A DNA stretch of 64,000 nucleotides from the NCBI GenBank assembly GCA_902806065.1, contig CADCVE010000001.1, forward strand, positions 1-64,000, given 5' to 3'. Shown here piece after piece: positions 55,112 to 63,663 of this stretch (its first letter is position 1; the number at the start of each line of letters is the position of its first letter). Made by a program: the position numbers and the translations under genes. The notes beneath the pieces were generated by a model. It saw only the letters and a list, made by a program, of their open reading frames with translations, ran no database searches and was not told the DNA's origin. Source of the DNA: an uncultured Rubrobacteraceae bacterium (GTDB taxonomy: Bacteria; Actinomycetota; Rubrobacteria; Rubrobacterales; Rubrobacteraceae).

Positions 55112-56348
55112 CCCCGCTGGAATAGACCAGGAACGTCTCTGGTCCCGTCTCTCGGAACTCTCGAAGATCGGGAAGTCCGAAGGCGCCGGCGTCACTCGCC
55201 TCTCCTTCACACGAGAGGAACGAGCCGCGAAAGACCTCGTCGCCTCTTACATGCGCGAGGCGGGCCTGGAGGTGCGCGAGGACGCGATCGGCAACCTCAT
55301 TGGCCGCCGCGAGGGCCGAGATCGGGACGCCCCCATCGTCCTTGCCGGGTCGCACGTGGACTCCGTCCGCAACGGTGGTGACTTCGACGGACCTCTAGGG
55401 GTCCTTGGGGCTGTCGAGGCGCTGCACACCATGAGTGAGCGAGAATTAGAGACGGAGCGACCCTTGGAGGTCGTGGCTTTTACAGACGAGGAAGGGGCGC
55501 GTTTCTCCTCCGGAATGATCGGGAGCCGGGCGCTCGCCGGCACCTTGAAACCCGAAGACCTGCAGGCAAAAGACCGGGACGGCGTCTCCATAGCAGAGGC
55601 CATGCGCGCCTGTGGCCTCGACCCGGAGAGAATAGGCGAGGCTGCACGCGCCGCGGGCTCTGTTCATTCCTACGTCGAGTTGCACATCGAGCAGGGTGGA
55701 ATTCTGGAGAGCAGGGCCCTCCCTGTCGGTATCGTTACCGGCATTGCTGGCCCCGCGTGGCTCCGGTTGACTCTTACCGGCGAGGCGGCTCATGCGGGCA
55801 CTACTCCGATGGGCCTGCGGCGTGACGCACTGGCGGCGGCTGCGGCGGTGATGGGCAGGATCGAGAGGGAGGCCATGAGGACCGGCACGAGCGTCGGTAC
55901 CGTCGGTCAGCTCGAACTCTCGCCCGGTGGCATCAATATCGTGCCGGGGCACGTCTCCTTCTCGCTGGACCTGCGCGATATCGACGAAGATATACGCAAC
56001 GATGTGGAGGCGCGCATTATGCACGAGGCGATGCTCCTGTGCGAAAAACGCGGCGTCAGCCTGGGAACGAAGACCTTGCAGAGGCTCCCGCCCGCGCCCT
56101 GCTCGAAGCTCGTCCAGGAGGCCGCACGGGCGGCTTGCAGAGAGCAAGGCTTCGAGCCCTTTGAGCTTGCTAGCGGGGCCGGACACGACGGGATGCACCT
56201 CACGGAGCTGTGCCCTATAGGTATGATCTTCGTTCGCTCCAAACGCGGCATTAGCCACAACCCCGCCGAATACAGCTCGAAAGAGGACTGCGCCGCCGGA
56301 GCAGCCGTCCTCTACCGGACACTCCTCGGGCTGGCGAGAGAGATTTAG
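55101..56348 (+). CDS. M20-family allantoate/N-carbamoyl-amino-acid hydrolase
   Basis: The GTG at 55101 lies inside the amidase end; 415 residues. Metal ligands: His85 (GSHVDSV), Asp96 (GGDFDGPLG) and the DEEGARF glutamates; LELHIEQG-type [12 protein letters not shown] and a late GHDGMHL His complete the hydantoinase/carbamylase set. With the amidase it suggests ureide or amide nitrogen salvage; allantoate amidohydrolase and N-carbamoylase cannot be separated by eye. Confidence 0.9.
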   Translation: MPDSPAGIDQERLWSRLSELSKIGKSEGAGVTRLSFTREERAAKDLVASYMREAGLEVREDAIGNLIGRREGRDRDAPIVLAGSHVDSVRNGGDFDGPLGVLGAVEALHTMSERELETERPLEVVAFTDEEGARFSSGMIGSRALAGTLKPEDLQAKDRDGVSIAEAMRACGLDPERIGEAARAAGSVHSYVELHIEQGGILESRALPVGIVTGIAGPAWLRLTLTGEAAHAGTTPMGLRRDALAAAAAVMGRIEREAMRTGTSVGTVGQLELSPGGINIVPGHVSFSLDLRDIDEDIRNDVEARIMHEAMLLCEKRGVSLGTKTLQRLPPAPCSKLVQEAARAACREQGFEPFELASGAGHDGMHLTELCPIGMIFVRSKRGISHNPAEYSSKEDCAAGAAVLYRTLLGLAREI

Positions 56349-56360
56349 TCAGCGGGACGA

Positions 56361-56903
56361 TTGCGCCGCCGCCGGGAGCAGCCTATATTTATAGTTCACA
56401 GGCCTGTCGGCGGGACACGGCCGGAGAAGGGGGCAGGGACCATCGAGACCGCAACGATCAGCAACCTCGTCCAGGACATCAGGTACGAAGTGACAAGGTG
56501 GCGCCATCCCTTGCACCGGAATCCCGAGCTATCTTTCGAGGAGGAAACCTTACGGTTAGTCTACGAGGCGCTCGAACCCTTTGGCTGCCTGAAACCCTCG
56601 CGTCCCAGGCCTCCAAGCATGGTCACGCGCCTGGCTGGTGGGGAGCCAGGGCGTGTGGTCACGCTGTGGACGGACATGGACACGCTACCTATTACCGAGG
56701 GTAACGACTTCGAGTTCATCTGCAATAGCAATGGTCTCACGCCCGCCCGCAGCCACGACGGGCACACTGCAGTGTGCCCCGGGAAGGCGAAGGTGCTCTC
56801 GGGGATGGAGGAGGATATTCAGGGTGAGGTCTGCTTTCTGTTCCGGCATACTGAAAAGTTGTACCCATTGATGGTCGTCAGTGAAGCCGGGGAGCGCGCA
56901 TGA
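56361..56903 (+). pseudogene. truncated and degraded M20 amidohydrolase
   Basis: WRHPLHRNPELSFEEETLRL, then VTLWTDMDTLPITEGNDFEF and SHDGHTAVCPGKAKVLSGME, is the first third of a hippurate-hydrolase-type enzyme. The metal-binding Cys of the usual CGHDGH is gone (RSHDGH), the catalytic EE is TE, and the remaining ~250 residues are absent. The start is uncertain. It ends overlapping the next gene by 4 bp. Confidence 0.7.
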
Positions 56904-57346
56904 ACAAGCGACTGAATGAGATGGATGACCTCCGCGACATGGGCCGCTTCCCCGTGTCCGTTCACGCCGGCGCTACCGCTAACATCCTCCTGACTATCGC
57001 AATGACCTACCTCGTGCGGGGCCGTTACCCGCGGCCCCTCGCCCTACCGCTCTGGGCGGGGAGCATCATCTCCCTGAACTTGCTACCCGTGATCCTGCTC
57101 CGCTCCGGGATGGACGAGAACACATACTATCCACCGATTGAGGAGATGGGCTTTTTCGGAGACCAGCACAAGTTCGCGAGCTGGGTCTACGCTGTGGCGT
57201 CCGCCAACATGCTTGTCTGGATAGTCCTTGCCTGGACTCTCTTCTCCTACCGCCGCGACAGAAAAGCGCTCGCCGGGATGCTCTTCGTGGCGTTTTTGTG
57301 TACCTTCTTCCCAGCGTGGGCGCGTCTCTTCAAACGCTCCGGCTGA
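56900..57346 (+). CDS. hypothetical four-helix membrane protein
   Basis: 148 residues, ATG overlapping the preceding TGA (ATGA). Hydrophobic helices lie at about 21-40, 48-66, 92-114 and 124-142; the loop between helices 2 and 3 is MDENTYYPPIEEMGFFGDQH. No family is recognised. Coupling to a dead M20 gene implies it was once part of that operon. Confidence 0.65.
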   Translation: MNKRLNEMDDLRDMGRFPVSVHAGATANILLTIAMTYLVRGRYPRPLALPLWAGSIISLNLLPVILLRSGMDENTYYPPIEEMGFFGDQHKFASWVYAVASANMLVWIVLAWTLFSYRRDRKALAGMLFVAFLCTFFPAWARLFKRSG

Positions 57347-57360
57347 CCCAGCCGTCCTCG

Positions 57361-57825
57361 CTACGGGGGCCAGCGTCCGCCGGGTAAGTAAACCCCGCTC
57401 CCCGATTCAACAGCGTAAGCCCAAACCAAAGCGCTCGCACCGGTTTGCATGAGCGTCACCGGGACGAGGACACGCGTGTAAAAGCTCTCCGCCCGAGGAT
57501 GGAAACCCTCCAGGCCGTCGAGGGCGGGGAGACGCTCAACGGGGTCGTCGAAGGACAGAAGCTCGCCGTGAACGGTGTCCCAGCCGGGCAAGGATGTCGT
57601 CGGGCCGGGAGGAGCGCGGTGTTGTTTCTCTGTGTCGGCAAGATAATCCGTGGTGCCGGTAGCTATGACGTCCTTCTGCGGTACGACGAGGGCTGGGTAG
57701 CCGAAGGGGAGGTCGTAGAGGTGGCCGCGAAGTGTGGCGATTTGGATCTCTTTTACGCTCTTGCAGAAGCGTTGGTTGTTGCGCTGGCCGCGTTTGAGGG
57801 TGCCGTAGACGAAGACCTGAAGCAT
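57361..57825 (-). CDS. gamma-glutamylcyclotransferase-like protein
   Basis: The ATG at 57825 gives 154 residues. VFVYGTLKRGQRNNQRF is the diagnostic GGCT/AIG2 glycine motif, and FDDPVERLPALDGLEGFHP contains the region with the catalytic Glu. Members open gamma-glutamyl amines or form 5-oxoproline; the exact substrate is unknown. Starts 17 nt after the dehalogenase stop, so likely co-transcribed. Confidence 0.85.
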   Translation of the reverse strand: MLQVFVYGTLKRGQRNNQRFCKSVKEIQIATLRGHLYDLPFGYPALVVPQKDVIATGTTDYLADTEKQHRAPPGPTTSLPGWDTVHGELLSFDDPVERLPALDGLEGFHPRAESFYTRVLVPVTLMQTGASALVWAYAVESGSGVYLPGGRWPP

Positions 57826-57842
57826 CACGGTTCGAAGATTAC

Positions 57843-58511
57843 CTACAGTCTCTCCGCGAGCTGTTGCAGATCCTCGACGACGAGGTCGGGTTCTATCTCC
57901 CAGGGATCGAATCGGGCGTTGGGGTTGCGTTGGACCCAGGCTGACTTCAGGCCAGTGGCCTTGGCCCCGATCACGTCGAACGGATTGCTGGAGATGAGCC
58001 ACGTCTGCGAGGGTTGCGTGCCGAGTCGGCGGGCCAGATACTCATAGACTTGCGGGTCCGGCTTGAAGGTCTTGAGATCATCCACGCTGATCACCTCTTC
58101 GAGGTGAGGGAGGACTCCGGCTCGATCCAGCAACGTCCGGGCCGTCGCCTCGACCCCGTTGGAGAAGGCTACGAGCCTGTGGCCCCCGGACTTCAGCGCC
58201 TCAAGGCCGGGGATTACATCAGGAAACGGCCTCAAGTTCTGATACTCCTCCATGAGCCGCTCCTGATTCTCCCCGGAGATCTCCGCACCAAGGACATTCG
58301 CGGTGTGCGCTAGCGCCTGGCGGGTGCAGACGCCGAAGTCTTCGTAGCGCTGCATCAGGGCGCGCCGGAAGGTGTACTCGATCTGCTTCTGGCGCCACAG
58401 CTCGGAGAAGTGATCCGCTAACTCCTCCCCGACGATGGGCCGCAGATGCTCGTTCATCTCCAGCGGATCGACCAGCGTGCCATAGATGTCGAAGCCGATT
58501 GCCTCAGACAT
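57843..58511 (-). CDS. haloacid dehalogenase-type HAD hydrolase (class II-like)
   Basis: 222 residues. The nucleophile Asp8 is in GFDIYGTLVDP. Other motifs are LVAFSNGVEAT (Ser/Asn), Lys in LKTFKPDPQVYEYLAR, and ISSNPFDVIGAKATGLKSAWV, the order of (S)-2-haloacid dehalogenases. Actual activity on haloacids needs assay, as many relatives are phosphatases. Confidence 0.88.
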   Translation of the reverse strand: MSEAIGFDIYGTLVDPLEMNEHLRPIVGEELADHFSELWRQKQIEYTFRRALMQRYEDFGVCTRQALAHTANVLGAEISGENQERLMEEYQNLRPFPDVIPGLEALKSGGHRLVAFSNGVEATARTLLDRAGVLPHLEEVISVDDLKTFKPDPQVYEYLARRLGTQPSQTWLISSNPFDVIGAKATGLKSAWVQRNPNARFDPWEIEPDLVVEDLQQLAERL

Positions 58512-58672
58512 GAGCTACCTCCTCCAGTATCTCCGTTACTCGGGAGAAGTTTATGGTATCGCCGGACTCCGAGCCGGTACCAAACGCCAGAGGTGCCTTT
58601 GAACCTCGGCGGTCCTTTGCAATTCTCGCGTCTACTACCTTCTGCTAGTTCAAGTCGTGCCTTTTAGGAAGG

Positions 58673-59482
58673 CTACCCGGCCACCACCGGACGGCACACC
58701 TTGCAAGGCCTGAAGCCAGCATTTATCGCTGCCTTCGCCGAGCGAAAGCGTCGATGGTTCTCGGGCTTTATTCTTCTGGCATTGCGGCAGGTGGCGTGGC
58801 AGAAGATCCCCGTGGTCGGCGTGGCGAGGTACGGTGCGTCTGCCAACTCCCCGACCGGCACGCCCTCTCCTTCGAGCAACCCGACCTTCTCTTCCGCGCC
58901 GAAGGCGTAGCTGCCAGTGGTGCCATCGTTCCTGACTACCCGGTGGCAGGGGACGAGAAGGGGCACCGGGTTGGTCGCCATCACTGTCCCCACGGCGCGG
59001 GAAGCCTTCGGCGAACCGGCCTCGCGTGCCACCCAGGCATAGGGTCTGACCTCGCCGCGAGGAATCCCCTTTACTACCTCCAAAACCTGCCGCTGGAAGG
59101 TTGTCGTCCCCGAGAGGTCCATCGGGACTTCGATCTTCTCACCGGCGAGCGCCCCGGCAACCCTTTGGGCGAGCCTGCGCGTATGTTCGTCCTCGCCCCA
59201 CGAAAGGATGCGGCCGAAGCGCTCTCTATAGCGTCGGGCGAACCTCTTGGGTGAGGCGTCCTTCCCCACCACGCGTACACCCCTCTCGCTCACCCCGACG
59301 TAGACCTCGCCCAGAGGCGAATCACAGGAGAAGAGGCGGTCGGTCCCGCGCGCGAGCATGCGCTCTACCGGTTCGTCCGAAGCCCCCCTGAGCCTCAGGC
59401 GTGAGGCAGCATTCCCTAGCAACCCGGCCATACGCTCTTCGCTTCCCTCTTCGCTCAACCTTCGCGACTCCTCGTATTTCAT
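58673..59482 (-). CDS. O6-alkylguanine alkyltransferase fused to a C-terminal Ada zinc domain
   Basis: 269 residues. The alkyltransferase module (about 50-215) has the acceptor Cys179 in LLVPCHRVVRNDG, the RAVGTVMATNPV helix and the Tyr/Trp of VRPYAWVAREAG. After it comes a complete Ada-type zinc domain (about 225-265) with Cys228, Cys232, Cys260 and Cys263 (FCHATCRN, FRPCKVCRP). In E. coli Ada the zinc domain comes first. The ~48-residue N-terminal extension is of unknown role. The gene abuts the sigma factor stop exactly (TAGATG). Confidence 0.92.
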   Translation of the reverse strand: MKYEESRRLSEEGSEERMAGLLGNAASRLRLRGASDEPVERMLARGTDRLFSCDSPLGEVYVGVSERGVRVVGKDASPKRFARRYRERFGRILSWGEDEHTRRLAQRVAGALAGEKIEVPMDLSGTTTFQRQVLEVVKGIPRGEVRPYAWVAREAGSPKASRAVGTVMATNPVPLLVPCHRVVRNDGTTGSYAFGAEEKVGLLEGEGVPVGELADAPYLATPTTGIFCHATCRNARRIKPENHRRFRSAKAAINAGFRPCKVCRPVVAG

Positions 59483-60085
59483 CTAGCGGCCTCCTTTTTC
59501 CTCTGATTCGTCTAACAGTGCGCCCAGCCGTCTTAGACCCCGGCGTACCAGGGTTTTGCATGTGTTCTCCGGCCAGCCGGTCACCTCCGAGATCCCGGCG
59601 TAAGGCAGGTCTCCCAGGTAGCGGAGCGACACGGCCACCCGCTGTCGTTCGGACAACCGCCTCAGCGCCTCCAGTGTGTCCAGCCAGGCTTCCCTGTTCG
59701 AGCCGGAAGTAGTACTCGACCCCGCCCCGAAACGCTCGTCGGGCTCCGGTGGCTCCGCCACGGATAACTCCCGGCGACTATCTCGCCAGACGTTGCGCAC
59801 CACGTTCAGGACGATACGGTATAGCCAGGGGCGTAAAGAGAGGGTTCCGATGCGTTCCTTCGGATATTTACCCAGAGCGACGAAGGCTCTCTCGAAGGCT
59901 TCCTGCACCGCGTCCTCGGCGGCCGGCGCATCGCATAGCAAGCCCAGAGCATACCGGTGGAGTTCGGCGTGATGCCGCTCCACCAGCTCCCGAGGTGCAC
60001 CGGGGTCTCCTTCCGCCAGGCGCTCTGCCAGCGGTTCCAGACTTCCTACACCATTCTCATTACCGATTTCGCTCTCCATACTCAT
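59483..60085 (-). CDS. ECF-type RNA polymerase sigma factor
   Basis: The ATG at 60085 gives 200 residues; no strong ribosome site, and ATG 60079 is possible. Region 2 is GAPRELVERHHAELHRYALGLL with EDAVQEAFERAFVAL and LRPWLYRIVLNVVRNVWRD; region 4 is LSERQRVAVSLRYLGDLPYA with GISEVTGWPENTCKTLVRRG. Its TAG is followed directly by the ATG of the alkyltransferase gene, so the two are one transcript. No classic anti-sigma gene is adjacent. Confidence 0.92.
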   Translation of the reverse strand: MSMESEIGNENGVGSLEPLAERLAEGDPGAPRELVERHHAELHRYALGLLCDAPAAEDAVQEAFERAFVALGKYPKERIGTLSLRPWLYRIVLNVVRNVWRDSRRELSVAEPPEPDERFGAGSSTTSGSNREAWLDTLEALRRLSERQRVAVSLRYLGDLPYAGISEVTGWPENTCKTLVRRGLRRLGALLDESEEKGGR

Positions 60086-60398
60086 ACAACACCGTAGTAG
60101 TCCAAAGAGTTTCACACTGCCCAAAGAAAATCCGCATCACCGCCGCGTAACCGGCTTGCATGTCCCCAACTACGTCCCGTACGTACGCCTCGACGAGCCA
60201 GACCTGGCCGACCTCGATCCCTAAGAGGTCGAGGTTACAACAGCCCTCAGGGTAGCTGGGTAAGTCCAGGAAGGAGTTTGTAACGAGCTTGCTTCGCTGC
60301 TACACTAACTATAGCAACGAATAATTCTATACAGCCCCTGCTTTCCAGGCGGAGCCATCCGACTTTGGGAAGCCACACTAGACCGGAGGAGGCAAGCG
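60086..60398 (+). other. divergent intergenic region with ribosomal-operon promoter
   Basis: No gene. It holds upstream regions for the sigma factor (minus) and the rpsF operon (plus), including the likely promoter at 60278-60306. Confidence 0.5.
60278..60306 (+). promoter_or_regulatory. likely promoter of rpsF-rpsR-rplI
   Basis: TTGTAA, a 17-bp spacer and TACACT, about 90 bp before the rpsF start. Each box matches consensus at four of six positions. Confidence 0.45.
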
Positions 60399-60749
60399 AT
60401 AGACACTTACGAAGTTATGCTCATAGTAATACCCGAACTCGACGAGGAACAGGTCGAGAGCACAGTTGGGCGGTTTAAGACCGTCATACAGCGCACGGGT
60501 GGCGAGGTTGGGGGCGTGAACAACTGGGGCCGGCGTAAGCTCGCATACCAGATCGACCACCGCGCCGATGGCTTTTATTACGTGATGGAGTTTACGGTCG
60601 GTGAGCGGACACTACTCGAGTTGAAGCGCATTTTGCGCGTCTCGGACGACGTCTTGCGTCACATCATCGTGAAGCTCCCGCCGACGTACGCTCACCAGCC
60701 GCTCCCCGAGGAGGCCTTCGAGGAAGAATCGGTCGAGGCGGCGGGTTAG
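60399..60749 (+). CDS. rpsF: 30S ribosomal protein S6
   Basis: The conserved N-terminus DTYEVMLIVIPELDEE is encoded from 60402, directly after an ATA at 60399-60401. The sequence GGAGGAGG ends 6 nt before that ATA, ideal initiation spacing, so the start appears to be ATA. The first ATG (60417) would remove the first beta strand and lacks a ribosome site at normal spacing. The product is 116 residues and includes RRKLAYQIDHRADGFYYVME. First gene of the S6-S18-L9 cluster. Confidence 0.93.
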   Translation: MDTYEVMLIVIPELDEEQVESTVGRFKTVIQRTGGEVGGVNNWGRRKLAYQIDHRADGFYYVMEFTVGERTLLELKRILRVSDDVLRHIIVKLPPTYAHQPLPEEAFEEESVEAAG

Positions 60750-60772
60750 TTTTTGAGAGAGGAGAATAGTTA

Positions 60773-61024
60773 ATGGGTAAGCGTAGAACCAGTCCCTCTC
60801 GCCGGGAGCGTCCGGTCAAGAGCAAGCCGTGCGTGTTCCACAAGGAGAACATCGCGTACGTCGACTACAAGGACTACAACATGTTGCGCAAGTTCATCTC
60901 GGATCGCGGCAAGATCCGCGCACGCCGGGTGACGGGTTTGTGCCCGCAGCACCAGCGCGAGGCGGCGGTGGCTATAAAGCGCGCCCGCGAGATGGCGCTC
61001 TTGCCATACGTCGTCGGACGTTAG
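60773..61024 (+). CDS. rpsR: 30S ribosomal protein S18
   Basis: 83 residues. [20 protein letters not shown] and [20 protein letters not shown] are the S18 core. It binds S6 in the 30S platform. GAGAGGAGAATAGTTA precedes the ATG. The ssb gene usually found between rpsF and rpsR is absent; only 23 bp separate them. Confidence 0.96.
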   Translation: MGKRRTSPSRRERPVKSKPCVFHKENIAYVDYKDYNMLRKFISDRGKIRARRVTGLCPQHQREAAVAIKRAREMALLPYVVGR

Positions 61025-61037
61025 GAGGTACTTGGCT

Positions 61038-61487
61038 ATGCAGGTAATCCTCAAGCAGGATGTAGAGAAGATCGGGCGCCGGGGCGACATTATCGAGGTG
61101 AGCCGCGGCTACGTGCGCAACTTCCTCGTGCCGCGTGGCCTGGCCGAGATGGCCACGCCCTCCAAGCTCGAAGAGGTCCGCCGCGAGATGGAGGAGGCCG
61201 AGGAGCGCGACCAGCGCATGGCCGAGAGGGCCAACGAGATCGCCCAGACCCTCAATAAGAGCGTGATCACGATTGAAGCGCGTACCGGCGAGGATGAGCG
61301 CCTCTTCGGCTCCGTCACCGCCGCGAATATCGCTTCGGCTATCGAAAAGGCCCGCGACGTCCGCATAGACAGGCGCCGCATCAAACTCGAAGAGCCCATC
61401 AAATCCCTCGGTACCCATCAGGTCCCCGTCCAGGTTCACGGCGATATCGAGGCGAGCGTCAAGGTCATCGTAGTTCCGAAGCTGTAG
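61038..61487 (+). CDS. rplI: 50S ribosomal protein L9
   Basis: The ATG at 61038 (GGAGG 9 nt upstream) gives 149 residues, the standard length. MQVILKQDVEKIGRRGDIIE and GYVRNFLVPRGLAEMATPS are the N-domain; the long central helix is rich in Glu/Arg. Ends with a C-domain of normal size. Confidence 0.96.
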   Translation: MQVILKQDVEKIGRRGDIIEVSRGYVRNFLVPRGLAEMATPSKLEEVRREMEEAEERDQRMAERANEIAQTLNKSVITIEARTGEDERLFGSVTAANIASAIEKARDVRIDRRRIKLEEPIKSLGTHQVPVQVHGDIEASVKVIVVPKL

Positions 61488-61537
61488 CAGGACTGTAGCT
61501 GAAGTACAGCTTTATCTGAAGCCTAAATCAGAGCCTC

Positions 61538-61568
61538 AAGGACTCCGTCTTGTAACGGGGTCCTTTTT
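61538..61568 (+). terminator. terminator between rplI and dnaB
   Basis: AAGGACTCCGT and ACGGGGTCCTT (one wobble) followed by TTTTCG, the best T-tract of the terminators seen. It separates dnaB from the ribosomal genes. Confidence 0.8.
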
Positions 61569-61586
61569 CGTTCATGCTGGGAGGTT

Positions 61587-62978
61587 ATGGAGCGTAGGGG
61601 GAGGGTCCGGGGAGTCCCATCGGGGGTGGCTGGCGAGGCTGGCGCCCTCGTACCGCCCCATGACCTGGATGCGGAGCGGGCGGTAATAGGGGCGATGCTC
61701 GTCTCCGAGGCGGCGGTCTCGGTGGTTGGGGAGATGGTCGTCGCGGAGGACTTCTACTCCGAAACGCATCGCGTCCTATATGGGTGCATGATGCGCTTGT
61801 ATTCCAGGGGCGAGCCCATAGACCAGCTTACGCTAACTAACGAACTTCGGAGCGTGGGCGAGTTCGACCGCGTCGGGGGGAGGCAGTACGTCTTCCGGCT
61901 CGTCGAGAGCGTGCCCACGGCCGCCAATGCTGCCCGTTACGCGGAGATAGTGCGCGGCAAAGCGTTACTTCGGGCCGTAATAGACGCTGGAGACCGCATC
62001 CAGCAACAGGCCTTCGCCGAACCCGACGACGTCAGCACGGCGCTCGATGCCGCCGAGCAGTTAATCTACGGTGTCTCAAACCGGCAGATGAAGGAGCATC
62101 TCGCGCCCGTATCCGATCTCGCTCCAAGTGCTCTGGAGATGATTCAACGCCTCTACGAGCAAGAGGGAGAGGTCACCGGCGTCGAGAGCGGGTTCGAAGA
62201 CCTCGATCGCCTTACTACAGGTTTCCACAAAAGCGACCTCGTAATCCTTGCCGCAAGGCCTGCCATGGGCAAGACGGCTCTAGCCCTTAACATTATCTGG
62301 CATGCTGCGGCGGTCAAGGATCTGCCGGTGGCGATCTTCTCCCTGGAGATGAGCAAGGAGCAGCTCGTCCAGCGTCTCATAAGCCAGACCACGCGGATAC
62401 GGACGCAAGACTTGAGGAGCGGCAACGTCAAGGCGGAGGACTGGCCCAAGCTCGTGCGCGGGGTGGCGGAGGTGGCTAAAGCGCCGATCTGGATAGACGA
62501 CTCCGCCGGCATAACCCTTATGGAGATGCGCGCCAAGGTCCGGCGTCTCGCCAGCCGCCTGAATGCCCAAGGCGAGATTCCCCTCTCGCTCGTCGTCGTC
62601 GACTACCTGCAGCTAATGGTGGGGCAGGGGAACCGTTCCGAGAACCGCCAGCAGGAGATATCGGAGATCAGCCGCGGCCTGAAGGTGCTCGCCCGCGACC
62701 TCGACGTCCCTGTACTCGCCATCGCGCAGCTCAGCCGCGCCGTCGAAGCCCGCCATGACAAGCGCCCCATGCTCTCCGACCTTCGAGATTCAGGCGCCAT
62801 AGAGCAGGATGCGGATATGGTGATGTTCCTCTACCGCGACGAGTACTATAACCCCGACTCTGACGACAAGGGCATAGCAGAGGTAATCGTCGGCAAGCAC
62901 CGTAACGGTCCCACCGGCAGAGAGCAATTGGCCTGGCTCGAGCAGTACACCAAATTCGCTTCGCTCGCCCGCAGGTAG
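61587..62978 (+). CDS. dnaB: replicative DNA helicase
   Basis: 463 residues. The N-terminal collar begins HDLDAERAVIGAMLVSEAAV. RecA-like motor: Walker A ARPAMGKT (223-230), FSLEMSKEQLVQRLI, Walker B VVVDYLQLM, and H4-type DLRDSGAIEQDADMVMFLYR. No intein interrupts it. A hexameric 5'-3' helicase of the replisome. GGGAGG lies close to the ATG. Confidence 0.97.
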   Translation: MERRGRVRGVPSGVAGEAGALVPPHDLDAERAVIGAMLVSEAAVSVVGEMVVAEDFYSETHRVLYGCMMRLYSRGEPIDQLTLTNELRSVGEFDRVGGRQYVFRLVESVPTAANAARYAEIVRGKALLRAVIDAGDRIQQQAFAEPDDVSTALDAAEQLIYGVSNRQMKEHLAPVSDLAPSALEMIQRLYEQEGEVTGVESGFEDLDRLTTGFHKSDLVILAARPAMGKTALALNIIWHAAAVKDLPVAIFSLEMSKEQLVQRLISQTTRIRTQDLRSGNVKAEDWPKLVRGVAEVAKAPIWIDDSAGITLMEMRAKVRRLASRLNAQGEIPLSLVVVDYLQLMVGQGNRSENRQQEISEISRGLKVLARDLDVPVLAIAQLSRAVEARHDKRPMLSDLRDSGAIEQDADMVMFLYRDEYYNPDSDDKGIAEVIVGKHRNGPTGREQLAWLEQYTKFASLARR

Positions 62979-63663
62979 GCCCTCTAGTTGGTCCAGAGTT
63001 AATCCTACCCCCGGACCGTGCCACGCTCTCGATCCCACGACGACCCGCGCGATCGCTGGTCGCACACTAACCGCGCAGCGATACCACAAAAACGATTACC
63101 ACCTGTTAATACACATGACCCCTTCGATGGCGACTCATCCCTTGTGTCGAAACATCCCAGGGCGCGCAAACACTATATGCCGGTACAACTTGCACAGAAA
63201 GAACATCGTGAGGAAGTCAGGCAGCCTCGAAGCGGTTGTTCGACACTACCATGCTATAACCGCGGGTCTGCGGTTGATGACTTCTCTTACTATTGTGGTT
63301 ATGGTCGACAATGACCGCAAAGGCGTCGAAGACCCAACGCATGCCGAACCAGACCCGGCTTCGCCCGTTCTCTATGGTCGTATCCCGCAGACCGTCCTTC
63401 GCCGGAAGTGCCATGCTTGCGCTTGCCACCTTGACAGAGGTGCGGAGATGCCATTGCCACGTGCGCTGAGCGCTCTAAGGGGTGTCTTGGCGTTAATACA
63501 TAAACCTTAGAGCAAGCTGTGAGAATCATAAGGATATTCATAGGAAAGCGAGGTTCATACTTTTGGTGGCGTGAAATCAACCTTTCGGAGGATGGTACAT
63601 CGGGGGGTGAGGGGCGATCATCTGAGCAGTCGTTAGCAAGCTCCAACGAGGAGGTAATGAAAG
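62979..63663 (+). other. gene-free region before the Glu/Phe-rich protein
   Basis: No credible gene. Frames such as 63115-63510 and the minus-strand 63217-63429 lack ribosome sites and recognisable content. The GC content is somewhat lower than in the flanks. The end carries the ribosome site GAGGAGGTAATGAAAG of the next gene. Confidence 0.45.

Noticed and set aside
63217-63429. Minus-strand 70-residue frame resembling a transposase end
   Set aside because: No catalytic motif, no inverted repeats and no ribosome site; likely chance.
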